A DNA stretch of 64,000 nucleotides from Clostridium sp. CS001 (GTDB taxonomy: Bacteria > Bacillota > Clostridia > Clostridiales > Clostridiaceae): contig NZ_JAIZZN010000010.1 in the NCBI RefSeq assembly GCF_020443565.1, positions 62,001 through 126,000 on the forward strand, written 5' to 3'. The notes beneath the pieces were generated by a model that saw nothing but the letters and a program-made list of their open reading frames with translations, ran no database searches and had not been told where the DNA came from. This document shows positions 33,857 to 41,925 of this stretch, one piece after another. The translations under genes were made by a program, and so were the position numbers. Every line of letters starts with the position of its first letter. Position 1 is the first letter of the stretch.

Positions 33857-34017
33857 GTATAAGGTACATATTTTTACCATTAGGTATAGATATGTATTTT
33901 TTTTATTAATATTTATAAAGATAAGTTTGAAACTAAATGCTTTACTTTTCAGTCTAATACACGAAAATGAATATAGGGCACTTATTTAGTGGTTTTTGGG
34001 GAAGGAGAATTAAATAC

Positions 34018-34195
34018 ATGAATAATGGAGATTTAGTTAAGGCGGCTCAAAAGGGAGACTCTGAGTCTTTTTATGAACTTATCTTGAGCTGCAAGGGTAA
34101 TGGGATGTCCTGAAGGCACAATAAATACCTGGGTTTCTAGAGGGTTAAAACAATTAAAAGAACTATTGAATATAGGCGGTGATTTTAATGTTTGA
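34018..34195 (+). pseudogene. remnant of an ECF-type sigma factor gene
   Basis: GAAGGAG and ATG 34018 begin MNNGDLVKAAQKGDSESFYELI, the usual start of sigma region 2. About 32 codons on the frame stops. In another frame GCPEGTINTWVSRGLKQLKELL, the region 4 helix-turn-helix end, follows and terminates at 34195. Everything between regions 2.1 and 4.2 is deleted. The end overlaps the start of the next, also decayed, anti-sigma-like gene by eight bases (34188-34195), as in intact sigma/anti-sigma pairs. Confidence 0.8.
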
Positions 34196-34809
34196 TAATG
34201 AAGAAAAACGATTAATGGAGCTTAGTGATAAACTTAATAATACAGCTAAACCTGATTGCATTAATAATTTTTATATTCTTTTCAGTTACGATCCGCATTT
34301 CGCCGGTGTTTGCATCTTATATTAGCAAAGTACCAGGCCTTGCGTATTTAGTGAATTTAATAAATTATGACAAAGGCATCAAAGATGCAGTAGAAAATAA
34401 TTTCATTCAAAATATAAACATGTCACTGGAACATGAGGGTCTTGTTTTTACTATAAAGGATATTATTATTGATAATTCCAAGGCCATACTATTTTACTCC
34501 ATTCAAAATAAAACAAATCACAAGTTTGTTAATATAGCTGAAATCAAGTTAAAGGATGAGAACGGAAAAGATGTAATCGCAGGTAGTAACATGAATCTAT
34601 TTGTTAATGAGAATATGATGGACCAAAAGGAGCTCCTTGGCAAGGCGGACTTTAATTTTTTTGATGATAAAACAATAATTCCAGATATACTCACTATTGA
34701 CGTGAAATTACAAGAAGAAGTTATAAGTGAGGTCGCTTCACGAGATAGAAGAAATAAAATACATAATAATTATAGAAATTTCCTTGGGGAAATTCATAGA
34801 GATAAATAA
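34188..34809 (+). pseudogene. remnant of a DUF4179 membrane anti-sigma-like protein
   Basis: ATG 34188 gives MFDNEEKRLMELSDKLNN, a normal start for a DUF4179 protein partnered with an ECF sigma factor. Near 34250 the frame shifts and part of the membrane region is lost. The continuing frame has SVTIRISPVFASYISKVPGL, ending near DRRNKIHNNYRNFLG, shorter than the usual 400 or so residues. An open frame from GTG 34225 exists only because of the shift and is not a real start. Together with the broken sigma gene this is a dead two-gene regulatory unit. Confidence 0.75.
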
Positions 34810-34855
34810 ATTGGTAGTGGATAATATGTACATTAACTATTAAATATAATATTGT

Positions 34856-34907
34856 AAAAAACTTCTGATAATATAGGCATAATGATATTGGCAGAAGCTT
34901 TTTTTAT
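34856..34907 (+). terminator. intrinsic terminator after the decayed anti-sigma gene
   Basis: AAAAAACTTCTG and CAGAAGCTTTTTTT form the base of a stem (34856-34867 with 34892-34905), with AATAT/ATATT pairing inside, ending in a T-run. Confidence 0.7.
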
Positions 34908-34966
34908 AATCAAAAGCTAAAGATTTTTTTTAAATGTAGACTGTAAAACAAAAAAACAGTATTACT

Positions 34967-35000
34967 TTTACCTATAGACAAACATGTATCTATAGGTAAA
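34967..35000. promoter_or_regulatory. 12-bp inverted repeat upstream of the DUF4418/ABC gene run
   Basis: TTTACCTATAGA (34967-34978) and TCTATAGGTAAA (34989-35000) are perfect reverse complements with a ten-base gap, further flanked by ACAGT/ACTGT. It lies about 155 bases before the first gene of the long rightward run and is a candidate operator. The regulator is unknown. Confidence 0.45.
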
Positions 35001-35154
35001 CTGTATTGGCAAATAACACAGAATGATGTTAAAATATGCCGAGTGTTAAGAATTTAATTTTAAAATACAGGATATGGAATGTTAAAAATTTAATTAGTTT
35101 AGATAAAAGATGAAACAATAAAAGTTCTATTAATCTAGATAATAAGGGGGACAT

Positions 35155-35556
35155 ATGAGAAAGAAAGTAGTTTACGGCATTTATCTTATTATTATTGGAG
35201 CGGTGCTTGCCGTAGGACCCCACACACTATTTGCAGTTTGTGAGAAGGGTGAAAGCATTATGAAATGCTGGTGGTCAGCGCAAGCAGAAATATCCAATGG
35301 TATCCTAATTATATCAGCAGGGATAGCTATACTAGTTTTAAAATCAAAGGAAACTCAACTTGGCATTAGTATCATGACAAGTCTTTTAGGTGTGTCTACT
35401 ATCTTGATACCAAGTGTACTAATTGGTGGGTGTATGAAAAGTACAATGCCTTGTCAAAGCGTTACTTTTCCATGGATTTATATTATTGGAGTGATTACAA
35501 TTATTGTTTCTCTTTTTAATTGTATATCCTTATTAAAACAAATAAAGAGGACGTAA
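35155..35556 (+). CDS. DUF4418 family membrane protein
   Basis: A protein of 133 residues with four membrane segments and conserved cysteine/tryptophan-rich loops: FAVCEKGESIMKCWWSAQAEI near residue 30 and GGCMKSTMPCQS near 90. These are the marks of DUF4418, a family without known function that is often encoded beside FtsX-type ABC transporters, as here. ATG follows GGGGG. First gene of the run that continues to 45538, one base before the permease start. Confidence 0.8.
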   Translation: MRKKVVYGIYLIIIGAVLAVGPHTLFAVCEKGESIMKCWWSAQAEISNGILIISAGIAILVLKSKETQLGISIMTSLLGVSTILIPSVLIGGCMKSTMPCQSVTFPWIYIIGVITIIVSLFNCISLLKQIKRT

Positions 35557-35557
35557 G

Positions 35558-36772
35558 ATGAAGAAAGAAAAGCAATTAAGTATTTTCGCTATTTCTATGC
35601 AAAACATAAGGCATAGAGTTTTTCGTAGTGGTTTCATGATATTTTTTGTATTGTTACAGGCTTTTACATTATTTTTTGGCAGTATGCTAATGGAAAACAT
35701 GGAAAGAGGTATTATAAATACCACAGATCGAATGGGAGCAGATGTTATTGTTGTTCCTGATAAAAACTCAAAGCAGCTTCAGGAATCATTATTTATGGGG
35801 AAACCTTGTACAATTTATTTTCAGCGTCAGTGGGTAAATAAACTACAAGAAGTAAAAGGAGTAAATAAAATCTCATCGCAGTTATATTTAGCTACTTTAG
35901 AATCTTCCTGTTGTGAGTCGTCAGTGCAACTAGTTGCTATCGATCCAGAAACTGATTTTGTTATTAAGCCTTGGCTGAAAACTCAGGGGGATTTGCAATT
36001 AAAAAAAGGGCAAGTTGTTGTTGGGCACGAGGTTACTGCAAAAGTAGGGGAGAAGGTCACTTTTTATAATGTGGACTTTCAAGTTAGTGGAAAACTAGAA
36101 AAAACTGGAATGGGATATGATAATTCGGTATTTATGAGTTATGATACTGTATTTCAGCTTAATGATTCTAATGTAGCTAATGAAAACCTGAAACTAAGCA
36201 ATAGCCAAGATTTAATATCCATGGTGCTGATAGATGCAGAGGATAAATATTCTCCTGACAAGTTATCAGTTGAAATTCAGCATATGTATGATGCTGATAA
36301 TATTGGAGTTTATACTGCAAATAGTCTTTTTAGTGGTATATCCTCAGAAATGAAAAAGCTTACTACCTATAGCGTAATATTTATTGTAATGTTATTTATA
36401 GCAACGGCTATGGCTTTAGTCAGTATTTTCACTATCACTATTAATGAAAGAAAACGAGAATTTGGAATTCTATATACCTTGGGTGCGAGTGGCAGACAAA
36501 TATTTTCTATGGTAATAGTAGAAGCGTTGATTATTAGTATTGTAGGAGGTCTGCTGGGAGTGCTTTTATCAGAAGGATTACTATTTCTATTTAGAAATTT
36601 GGTTAGTATGAAGCTTGGAATCCCTTATTTTCAAATGGGATTAACAGATGTACTATTATTATCTAGTAAATGCATGATACTTTCCATATTCACAGGTATT
36701 GTGGCATCTTTTTATTCTGCCTATAAGATAAGTAAGGAAGAGCCCTATATGCTCATAAGGGAGAATGAATGA
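35558..36772 (+). CDS. FtsX/MacB-type ABC transporter permease
   Basis: A 404-residue permease with one N-terminal membrane segment, a large extracytoplasmic domain (about 50-265) and three C-terminal segments with the FtsX motif TLGASGRQIFSMV near residue 305. ADVIVVPDKNSKQ at the start of the external domain is typical of MacB-like lipoprotein or peptide transporters. The external region has two cysteines in a row (ESSCCESS). It is followed with a four-base overlap by its ATPase. The substrate is not known; DUF4418 and the downstream ydj/ynj-like genes are the only hints. Confidence 0.87.
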   Translation: MKKEKQLSIFAISMQNIRHRVFRSGFMIFFVLLQAFTLFFGSMLMENMERGIINTTDRMGADVIVVPDKNSKQLQESLFMGKPCTIYFQRQWVNKLQEVKGVNKISSQLYLATLESSCCESSVQLVAIDPETDFVIKPWLKTQGDLQLKKGQVVVGHEVTAKVGEKVTFYNVDFQVSGKLEKTGMGYDNSVFMSYDTVFQLNDSNVANENLKLSNSQDLISMVLIDAEDKYSPDKLSVEIQHMYDADNIGVYTANSLFSGISSEMKKLTTYSVIFIVMLFIATAMALVSIFTITINERKREFGILYTLGASGRQIFSMVIVEALIISIVGGLLGVLLSEGLLFLFRNLVSMKLGIPYFQMGLTDVLLLSSKCMILSIFTGIVASFYSAYKISKEEPYMLIRENE

Positions 36773-37431
36773 TGATTTTAGAAATAAGAAACCTAAGAAA
36801 AGAATATAAAAGAAAAAATGAAATGTTCTTGGCAGTAAATGATGTGAATTTATCAATTTCAAAGGGTGAATTTGTAAGTATAGTGGGACATTCTGGATGT
36901 GGAAAAAGCACCTTGCTTAATATGGTGGCTGGACTACTAAGACCCACCGATGGGGAGATTTTAATCCATGGAAGTGATGTATCTGAAAAAAATGAAAAAG
37001 AGTTAGCTCTTCTAAGAAATGAAACAATAGGTTATATATTGCAAGGACAAAATCTATTATCTAACTTTACAATTCTAGACAATATATGTATGCCTGCATA
37101 TTTGTCACCTAGAAAAAAGATAGTGAAAGTGAAAGCTTTGGAACTTCTAGAGGAGGTTGGGCTTAAAGGAATGGATGGGGAATATCCAGCTAACCTTTCT
37201 GGTGGTGAATTACGGAGGGTTTCAATTATAAGGGCATTGATAAACAGCCCTGAAATTCTTATAGCGGATGAACCCACAAGTAATTTAGATCCTGAAAATT
37301 CAAAAATGGTTATGAAGCTCTTTAAAGAGATTTCGGATAAAGGAACAACAGTTTTGATAAGTACCCATGATCTAGAGTTTTTAGATTATACACACAAAAA
37401 CTATGAAATGAAAAAAGGAATTTTAAAATAG
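36769..37431 (+). CDS. LolD/MacB-type ABC transporter ATP-binding protein
   Basis: A 220-residue ATPase. Walker A GHSGCGKSTLL near residue 40, signature LSGGELRRVSI near 142, Walker B ILIADEPTSNLD near 160 and the switch histidine ISTHDLE near 198 are all present. The signature has E rather than Q after GG, a common variant. It overlaps the FtsX-type permease by four bases (ATGA), so the two form one transporter that probably uses energy for extracytoplasmic work rather than classical transport. Confidence 0.92.
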   Translation: MMILEIRNLRKEYKRKNEMFLAVNDVNLSISKGEFVSIVGHSGCGKSTLLNMVAGLLRPTDGEILIHGSDVSEKNEKELALLRNETIGYILQGQNLLSNFTILDNICMPAYLSPRKKIVKVKALELLEEVGLKGMDGEYPANLSGGELRRVSIIRALINSPEILIADEPTSNLDPENSKMVMKLFKEISDKGTTVLISTHDLEFLDYTHKNYEMKKGILK

Positions 37432-37464
37432 AAGATAAAATAATAAATTAAGGGAGAGATGAAA

Positions 37465-38187
37465 ATGGAAAACACACCTAATGAGAAAAAAAGTTTACTT
37501 AGTAAGATTATAGTGATTTTACTGCTTGTAGGCACAGTTCTCAGTTACTTTTTTATTCCTAGTATAAAAACATTATTTAATGAGGTCCTTAAGATGTTTG
37601 CCAGTGGGGATTTTGAAGTTGTTAAAGAATTTGTTGCATCCTATGGAGTTTATGCTGCAGCTATGTCTTTCTTATTGATGATTTTACAATCTATAGCAGC
37701 TCCGTTACCGGCATTCTTAGTTACATTTGCCAACGCAAACCTATTTGGATGGTGGCAAGGAGCTATTCTTTCTTGGACTAGTGCTATGGCAGGAGCAGCA
37801 GTGTGCTTCTTCATTGCTAAAATCCTGGGTCGAGACGTTGTTATGAAACTAACAAGTAAAACGGGACTAGATCAAATTGATACATTCTTTGAAAAACATG
37901 GTAAAATGAGCATCTTGATTGCTAGATTATTACCATTTATGTCCTTTGATATTGTAAGTTATGCAGCAGGTCTTACTTCTATGTCCTTTGGATCATTCTT
38001 TATTGCAACTGGTATTGGGCAATTACCTGCAACAATTATTTACTCCTATGTAGGAGGTATGTTAACTGGCGGTGCAAGATTAGTTGTAACAGGCCTACTA
38101 TGTTTATTTGCACTATCTGCACTAGTTATATTGATTAGAAGAGTTTATATGGAAAAACAAAAGAAAAAGGCTACTATAAATAAATAA
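37465..38187 (+). CDS. TVP38/TMEM64 (VTT domain) membrane protein, YdjX-like
   Basis: A 240-residue membrane protein of the DedA-related VTT family. APLPAFLVTFANANLFGWWQGAILSWTSAMAGAAVCF near residues 80-117 and ARLLPFMSFDIVSYAAGLTSM near 150-175 are the two re-entrant/VTT signatures. I prefer ATG 37465, at proper distance from GGGAG, over 37459. Its neighbours are a YdjY-like lipoprotein and a second VTT protein, the same trio as ydjX-ydjY-ydjZ of E. coli. Family members are thought to move lipids or ions; the actual role of this locus is unknown. Confidence 0.85.
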   Translation: MENTPNEKKSLLSKIIVILLLVGTVLSYFFIPSIKTLFNEVLKMFASGDFEVVKEFVASYGVYAAAMSFLLMILQSIAAPLPAFLVTFANANLFGWWQGAILSWTSAMAGAAVCFFIAKILGRDVVMKLTSKTGLDQIDTFFEKHGKMSILIARLLPFMSFDIVSYAAGLTSMSFGSFFIATGIGQLPATIIYSYVGGMLTGGARLVVTGLLCLFALSALVILIRRVYMEKQKKKATINK

Positions 38188-38203
38188 ATAAATAAATAAA
38201 TAA
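38182..38203 (+). repeat. tetranucleotide tandem repeat (TAAA)n over the ydjX-like stop codon
   Basis: TAAA is repeated without interruption from the end of the gene (5 to 6 units) and directly precedes a terminator-like hairpin. Each unit holds a stop codon, so slippage would not change the protein. Confidence 0.7.
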
Positions 38204-38225
38204 AATCTGTTTTACAGATTTTTTA
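38202..38225 (+). terminator. possible terminator or attenuator between ydjX-like and ydjY-like genes
   Basis: AAAATCTGT (38202-38210) pairs with ACAGATTTT (38214-38222) followed by a T-run. It is short and may allow read-through into the next genes. Confidence 0.6.
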
Positions 38226-38260
38226 TAAAATATTATAAATAAAAAGGAGACTTAAATATT

Positions 38261-38923
38261 ATGAAAGTAAAAAAAATAATGTCAGTTTTACTCGGAGCAA
38301 CAATGATATTGTCACTTACAGCTTGCGCTAAAACGGAAACACCAACGCCAACAGAAACTGGTAAAGCGGAAGTATTGGTAGTTAACAAAGAAGCAAAAGA
38401 AATAAAAATGCTTGCTGAAGTGAATGGTAAATACTTTACAGAAGCAACTCGTCACGGTGTGGTTTTTGCTGACGGTTCAAATGGCGAGAAATCAGTTTTA
38501 CGTGGCCTGGCAGATGAAAAAGAATTTCATCAAGCATTACTTGATATTGGAGCGACAGCAGGCAACAACCTAGTAGCAGCAGATATGAAAGCTGGAGCTG
38601 ATAATGGAAAGTCAGCTGATGGAGATAAATTAGTAGCTGTAGTAACTTGGGATGGACAAGATAAAGAGATTCCTTTTGCGGATATTATTAAAGCTAGTGA
38701 AGAAAGACCAATGGATTTACGGTTCGGTGGAAATCTTGAAAGTGCTAAGAAAAACAATACTGGTTGTGTACTTTGTCTAGATAGCTGTGCAACAGGGATT
38801 ACAAGTGATGCCGCATATCCAACAGGAACAACACAACATGACGTTGTTAAATTCTATGGTGATGAGAGCGTATTACCAAAAGATGGAACAGTAGTAACAG
38901 TTACTTTTCGTCTTGCTAAATAA
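38261..38923 (+). CDS. YdjY-like lipoprotein
   Basis: The N-terminal lipoprotein signal (KKIMSVLLGATMILSLTAC) has the lipobox LTAC with Cys near 22. After a Thr/Pro linker comes a YdjY-like domain: TRHGVVFADGSNGEKSVLRGLADEKEFHQAL near residue 68 and the cysteine cluster TGCVLCLDSCATGI near 167. It is therefore an extracytoplasmic lipid-anchored protein that might bind a metal, cluster or thiol-reactive ligand through CxxCxxxC. It lies between two VTT membrane proteins as E. coli ydjY does. AAGGAG precedes the ATG. Function unknown in any organism as far as I know. Confidence 0.85.
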   Translation: MKVKKIMSVLLGATMILSLTACAKTETPTPTETGKAEVLVVNKEAKEIKMLAEVNGKYFTEATRHGVVFADGSNGEKSVLRGLADEKEFHQALLDIGATAGNNLVAADMKAGADNGKSADGDKLVAVVTWDGQDKEIPFADIIKASEERPMDLRFGGNLESAKKNNTGCVLCLDSCATGITSDAAYPTGTTQHDVVKFYGDESVLPKDGTVVTVTFRLAK

Positions 38924-38942
38924 TTAGAGTTTCTGGTGTTAT

Positions 38943-39344
38943 ATGAAGTATTTTAATAGTATATATAATAGTTTTCTATGGGCCATGGTAGTTGCAATTA
39001 CTAGTTTTAAAAGTGAATGGCTTGAAATGAGAGTAAACATTGGCTATATATTCTTTGGAACATTCATTGTTTTATCTGTGATTTTAAGCCTAATTTCAAA
39101 AAGAAAACCCCTTAACCTAAGGGGAATGTTCACAACTGTTAATTTAGTTCTTTGTGTAATCTATGGAACAATTCTTTATGGATTGGAAAGATTAACGGTA
39201 GTGCCAGCTTCTATCCTTCGGGAAGGAATACATGAAAATAAAATTCCTTTTGAGATCATAAATTGGATGTTGATTATTATTGTAGTCTTAGGACTTATAG
39301 CAATTATTATGTTCAATAAATCAAAACAAAAAACATATAAGTAA
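38943..39344 (+). CDS. uncharacterised membrane protein, 3-4 membrane segments
   Basis: A protein of 133 residues with hydrophobic segments near 8-25, 31-52, 62-82 and 105-125 and a basic tail (KSKQKTYK). The loop YGLERLTVVPASILREGIHENKIP is the only distinctive part. I recognise no family. It starts 19 bases after the YdjY-like gene and precedes the second VTT protein. The upstream region (AGAGTTTCTGGTGTTAT) has no strong ribosome binding site, so translation may depend on coupling. No counterpart is known to me in the E. coli ydj locus. Confidence 0.6.
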   Translation: MKYFNSIYNSFLWAMVVAITSFKSEWLEMRVNIGYIFFGTFIVLSVILSLISKRKPLNLRGMFTTVNLVLCVIYGTILYGLERLTVVPASILREGIHENKIPFEIINWMLIIIVVLGLIAIIMFNKSKQKTYK

Positions 39345-39431
39345 AGGATAATGGCTTAAAATCTAGAGCATAATACTAAATTTTAGGTCATTATATCTTT
39401 TAAAATCCTTGTTAAGGATTTGGAGGTACAA

Positions 39432-40133
39432 GTGGAGAAAAATAAAAATAAGATGAAAGTATTAATCTTTGCAGCGAGTATCATTTTAATTTTCATTTTG
39501 AACAGGCATTTTGGATGGTCTAAATATTTGGGAAACACAGAGAATTTAGCCTTTTTTAAGGATGTTGTGAAAGAAAATATGCTACTGGCCCTGGTTATTT
39601 ATATAGTTACGACAATTATTGGATGTGTTGTGTTGGCTCTTCCGGGGATTACCTTTGCCGTTTTTGCAGGTATAGTGTTTGGTCCTTGGCTTGGAATTTT
39701 TGCTTGCTTAATTGCAACCACCATTGGTGCATCTCTGGCCTTTTTAATTGGAAGATTTTTTCTCAAGGATTCAGTTAAACCAATGCTGGAAAAAAATAAG
39801 ATACTAAAAAAGTTATTATTTTCAAGTGATGAAAAGAGTGATATGATAGTGCTTATGATTACTAGAATGGTGCCAATTTTCCCATATAATCTACAAAATT
39901 TTGCCTATGGAGTTACAGACATGGGATTTTGGAAGTATACAATTTTTACTTTTATATTTATGCTTCCGGGAGTAGCTTTTTTCACCATAGGGGCCGCAGG
40001 GCTTACTGCTGGTGCAGAAAAGTGGAAGTATTTCACTGTTGCGGCAGTGTTAGCAGTGATAGTAACTTTAGGTGGGATCCTTATTAAAAACAGGTTTCTC
40101 ACTAATGAAACTGAAGAATACGCTGATATGTAA
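39432..40133 (+). CDS. TVP38/TMEM64 (VTT domain) membrane protein, YdjZ-like
   Basis: The second VTT-family membrane protein, 233 residues. VVLALPGITFAVFAGIVFGPWLGIFACLIATTIGASLAFLIGRF near residues 65-110 and MITRMVPIFPYNLQNFAYGVTDM near 140-165 are the family signatures. It starts at GTG 39432, right behind GGAGGT; the earlier TTG in the same frame overlaps that site. Its position after a YdjY-like protein matches ydjZ. Paired VTT proteins with a lipoprotein between them suggest a common envelope function. Confidence 0.85.
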   Translation: MEKNKNKMKVLIFAASIILIFILNRHFGWSKYLGNTENLAFFKDVVKENMLLALVIYIVTTIIGCVVLALPGITFAVFAGIVFGPWLGIFACLIATTIGASLAFLIGRFFLKDSVKPMLEKNKILKKLLFSSDEKSDMIVLMITRMVPIFPYNLQNFAYGVTDMGFWKYTIFTFIFMLPGVAFFTIGAAGLTAGAEKWKYFTVAAVLAVIVTLGGILIKNRFLTNETEEYADM

Positions 40134-40144
40134 TAAGGACTTAA

Positions 40145-40176
40145 GAGGGCATCTTATATAAAAATAAGAGCCCTTT
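40145..40176 (+). terminator. weak terminator-like hairpin after the YdjZ-like gene
   Basis: AGGGC-A-TCTTAT and ATAAGA-GCCCT (40146-40157 with 40164-40174) pair with one bulge. The T-run after it is short, so this could be partial. Confidence 0.4.
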
Positions 40177-40251
40177 CAGAATATAATGCTACAAAATTCT
40201 AAAATTATGGATAAATTAAGAAGAATATAAGTTGATAATGAGGGAGTGTAT

Positions 40252-41229
40252 ATGGATAAAGAAAAGGTCTTGGATTGTATTAATTGTGGTAAGTGTACAA
40301 AAGAATGTAGCTTTTTAAATAAACATGAATTGAACTTGTCGCATTTTTCCAAAAGAGAGGACTTGGCATATAATTGTTTCTTATGTGGAAAATGTGCAGA
40401 GGTATGTCCAAAGGATATCCACGGAAAGAAAATTGCAATGAAGATGAGACGAAAGCTTGTAGAGGAAAAAGGCGGGGTTATGCCCGAAAAAGGATATGAA
40501 ATTCTTCTTGCGGAGAAAAATCCTTATAAGTTTTCAAATTATCGTAAAGGGAATAGAAAATCTGTAATATTTGCTGGTTGTAATTTTCCTTCCTTTTTCC
40601 CCAAAACTACAAATCATCTTGTGAAACTTTTAAAGCAAGAAGAAATTGGAGTGATCTATGAATGTTGTGGCAAGCCAGTGGAGGAACTTGGTCTTTTTAG
40701 GGATGTAGAGATTAGTATAAAAAATATTAATAAGAAGCTGAAAACTATGGGTGTAGAAGAAGTAATTATGGTATGCCCTAACTGCTATCACTTCTTGCAA
40801 GGAAAATTAGACGTGAAAATTATATCTATTTATGAAAAATTAGATTCTTTGAACCTAGGTAAAAAAATTGAAATAGAAAAGATACCCATGTATTATCCTT
40901 GTCCTGATAGAAAAAACAAAGAAATCATGGCAGATATTAGAAAGTTTTTATTGGGCGAAGAAATTGACGGATTTCCAAAGACACAATGTTGTGGTTGTGG
41001 TGGGTGTGCTTCAAAAAATGAAGGTGACTTATGTGTGGAAATGGCTAAGTCTGTTGCGAATACAGAGCACGATATACTTTTTACATATTGCGCTTCCTGT
41101 ATAAGTAATTACAAAAGAAAAGGGTTTACAAAGGCTTATCACATGCTACCTTTAATTTTAGGTATTGAAGAACAGGTGCCTTTAAAAATAAGGCCTTTTA
41201 TAAATAGAGCAATTTGTAAATTCAAATAA
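40252..41229 (+). CDS. (Fe-S)-binding CCG-domain oxidoreductase (heterodisulfide-reductase-like)
   Basis: A 325-residue cytosolic protein. Two N-terminal [4Fe-4S] motifs, CINCGKCTKEC near residue 10 and CFLCGKCAEVC near 44, are followed by two cysteine-rich CCG-type modules: CCGKPVEELG with CPNCYHF, and CCGCGGCASKN with YCASCISNY. The layout resembles GlpC/HdrB-type subunits that bind non-cubane clusters or act on disulfides. It begins at ATG 40252 after GGGAG. In the matching E. coli locus this place is held by ynjA and, further on, the sulfurtransferase ynjE, so a redox or sulfur-handling role is plausible but unproven. Confidence 0.85.
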   Translation: MDKEKVLDCINCGKCTKECSFLNKHELNLSHFSKREDLAYNCFLCGKCAEVCPKDIHGKKIAMKMRRKLVEEKGGVMPEKGYEILLAEKNPYKFSNYRKGNRKSVIFAGCNFPSFFPKTTNHLVKLLKQEEIGVIYECCGKPVEELGLFRDVEISIKNINKKLKTMGVEEVIMVCPNCYHFLQGKLDVKIISIYEKLDSLNLGKKIEIEKIPMYYPCPDRKNKEIMADIRKFLLGEEIDGFPKTQCCGCGGCASKNEGDLCVEMAKSVANTEHDILFTYCASCISNYKRKGFTKAYHMLPLILGIEEQVPLKIRPFINRAICKFK

Positions 41230-41325
41230 GGAGCAGTATAGAATTATAATGATCTTCTACTATAGTAGAATGATTTTGAGGAATATTGCTAAGATTATAA
41301 TAGTGGGATAGAGGAAGGATAAGGA

Positions 41326-41925
41326 ATGTTAGACACAAATGGTAGAAAGTATTTTGATAAACTGTTTCAAATTGGGGCAAATGTATTCTTAAAAATAGGA
41401 CTAAAGCCCACTCATATTACATTGATGGCTGCTTTTGTTGGAATAATGGGATCAGTGGTATTTTTATATAATCAAGTTATCCTTTCAATTATATTATTAT
41501 GGTTATCTGGATATTTAGATGCGGTAGATGGTGCTATGGCAAGAAAAAGTGGTCAGACTTCCGCTATAGGAACATTATTAGATATATGGCTAGATAGGTT
41601 AGTGGAGATTGTATATATAATTGCTTTTGCTATTAAGTGCAGTGACGCCACTTTTTCATTAATGATTTTATCCTGTGCCATAATTTTATCCATGACAGTA
41701 TTTTTAACTAGCGGAACGCTTATAGAAAATAAGGGAATAAAAAGTTTTCATTATCAAGCAGGACTTATGGAGAGAACAGAAGGATTTATTATGTTCACTA
41801 TCATGATGGCTTTTTCTAATTACATGAGAATTTTAGCTTTTGTTTATGCTTTGCTCATTTTATATACTGCAATACAAAGGTTATTTATGACTATTAAATT
41901 TTTAGGAGGTAACAATGAAGAATAA
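41326..41925 (+). CDS. CDP-alcohol phosphatidyltransferase family protein, YnjF-like
   Basis: A membrane enzyme of 199 residues and about six segments. The complete active-site motif lies near residues 65-90: DAVDGAMAR, eight residues, G, three residues, DIWLD, that is D-x2-DG-x2-AR-x8-G-x3-D-x3-D. The family joins a CDP-linked lipid or alcohol to another alcohol. E. coli ynjF, in the same locus as ynjBCD, is a member, which supports the parallel. Its end overlaps the YnjB-like gene by 11 bases. The acceptor substrate is unknown. Confidence 0.87.
   Translation: MLDTNGRKYFDKLFQIGANVFLKIGLKPTHITLMAAFVGIMGSVVFLYNQVILSIILLWLSGYLDAVDGAMARKSGQTSAIGTLLDIWLDRLVEIVYIIAFAIKCSDATFSLMILSCAIILSMTVFLTSGTLIENKGIKSFHYQAGLMERTEGFIMFTIMMAFSNYMRILAFVYALLILYTAIQRLFMTIKFLGGNNEE

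Noticed and set aside
34225-34809. Open frame of 194 codons starting at GTG 34225
   Set aside because: It exists only because of a frame shift in a DUF4179 gene whose true start is ATG 34188; it has no ribosome binding site and its first residues are out-of-frame sequence. Listed as a pseudogene instead.
38182-38203. CRISPR-like or other repeat array
   Set aside because: It is a simple TAAA microsatellite. No spaced direct repeats of CRISPR type were found anywhere in the window.
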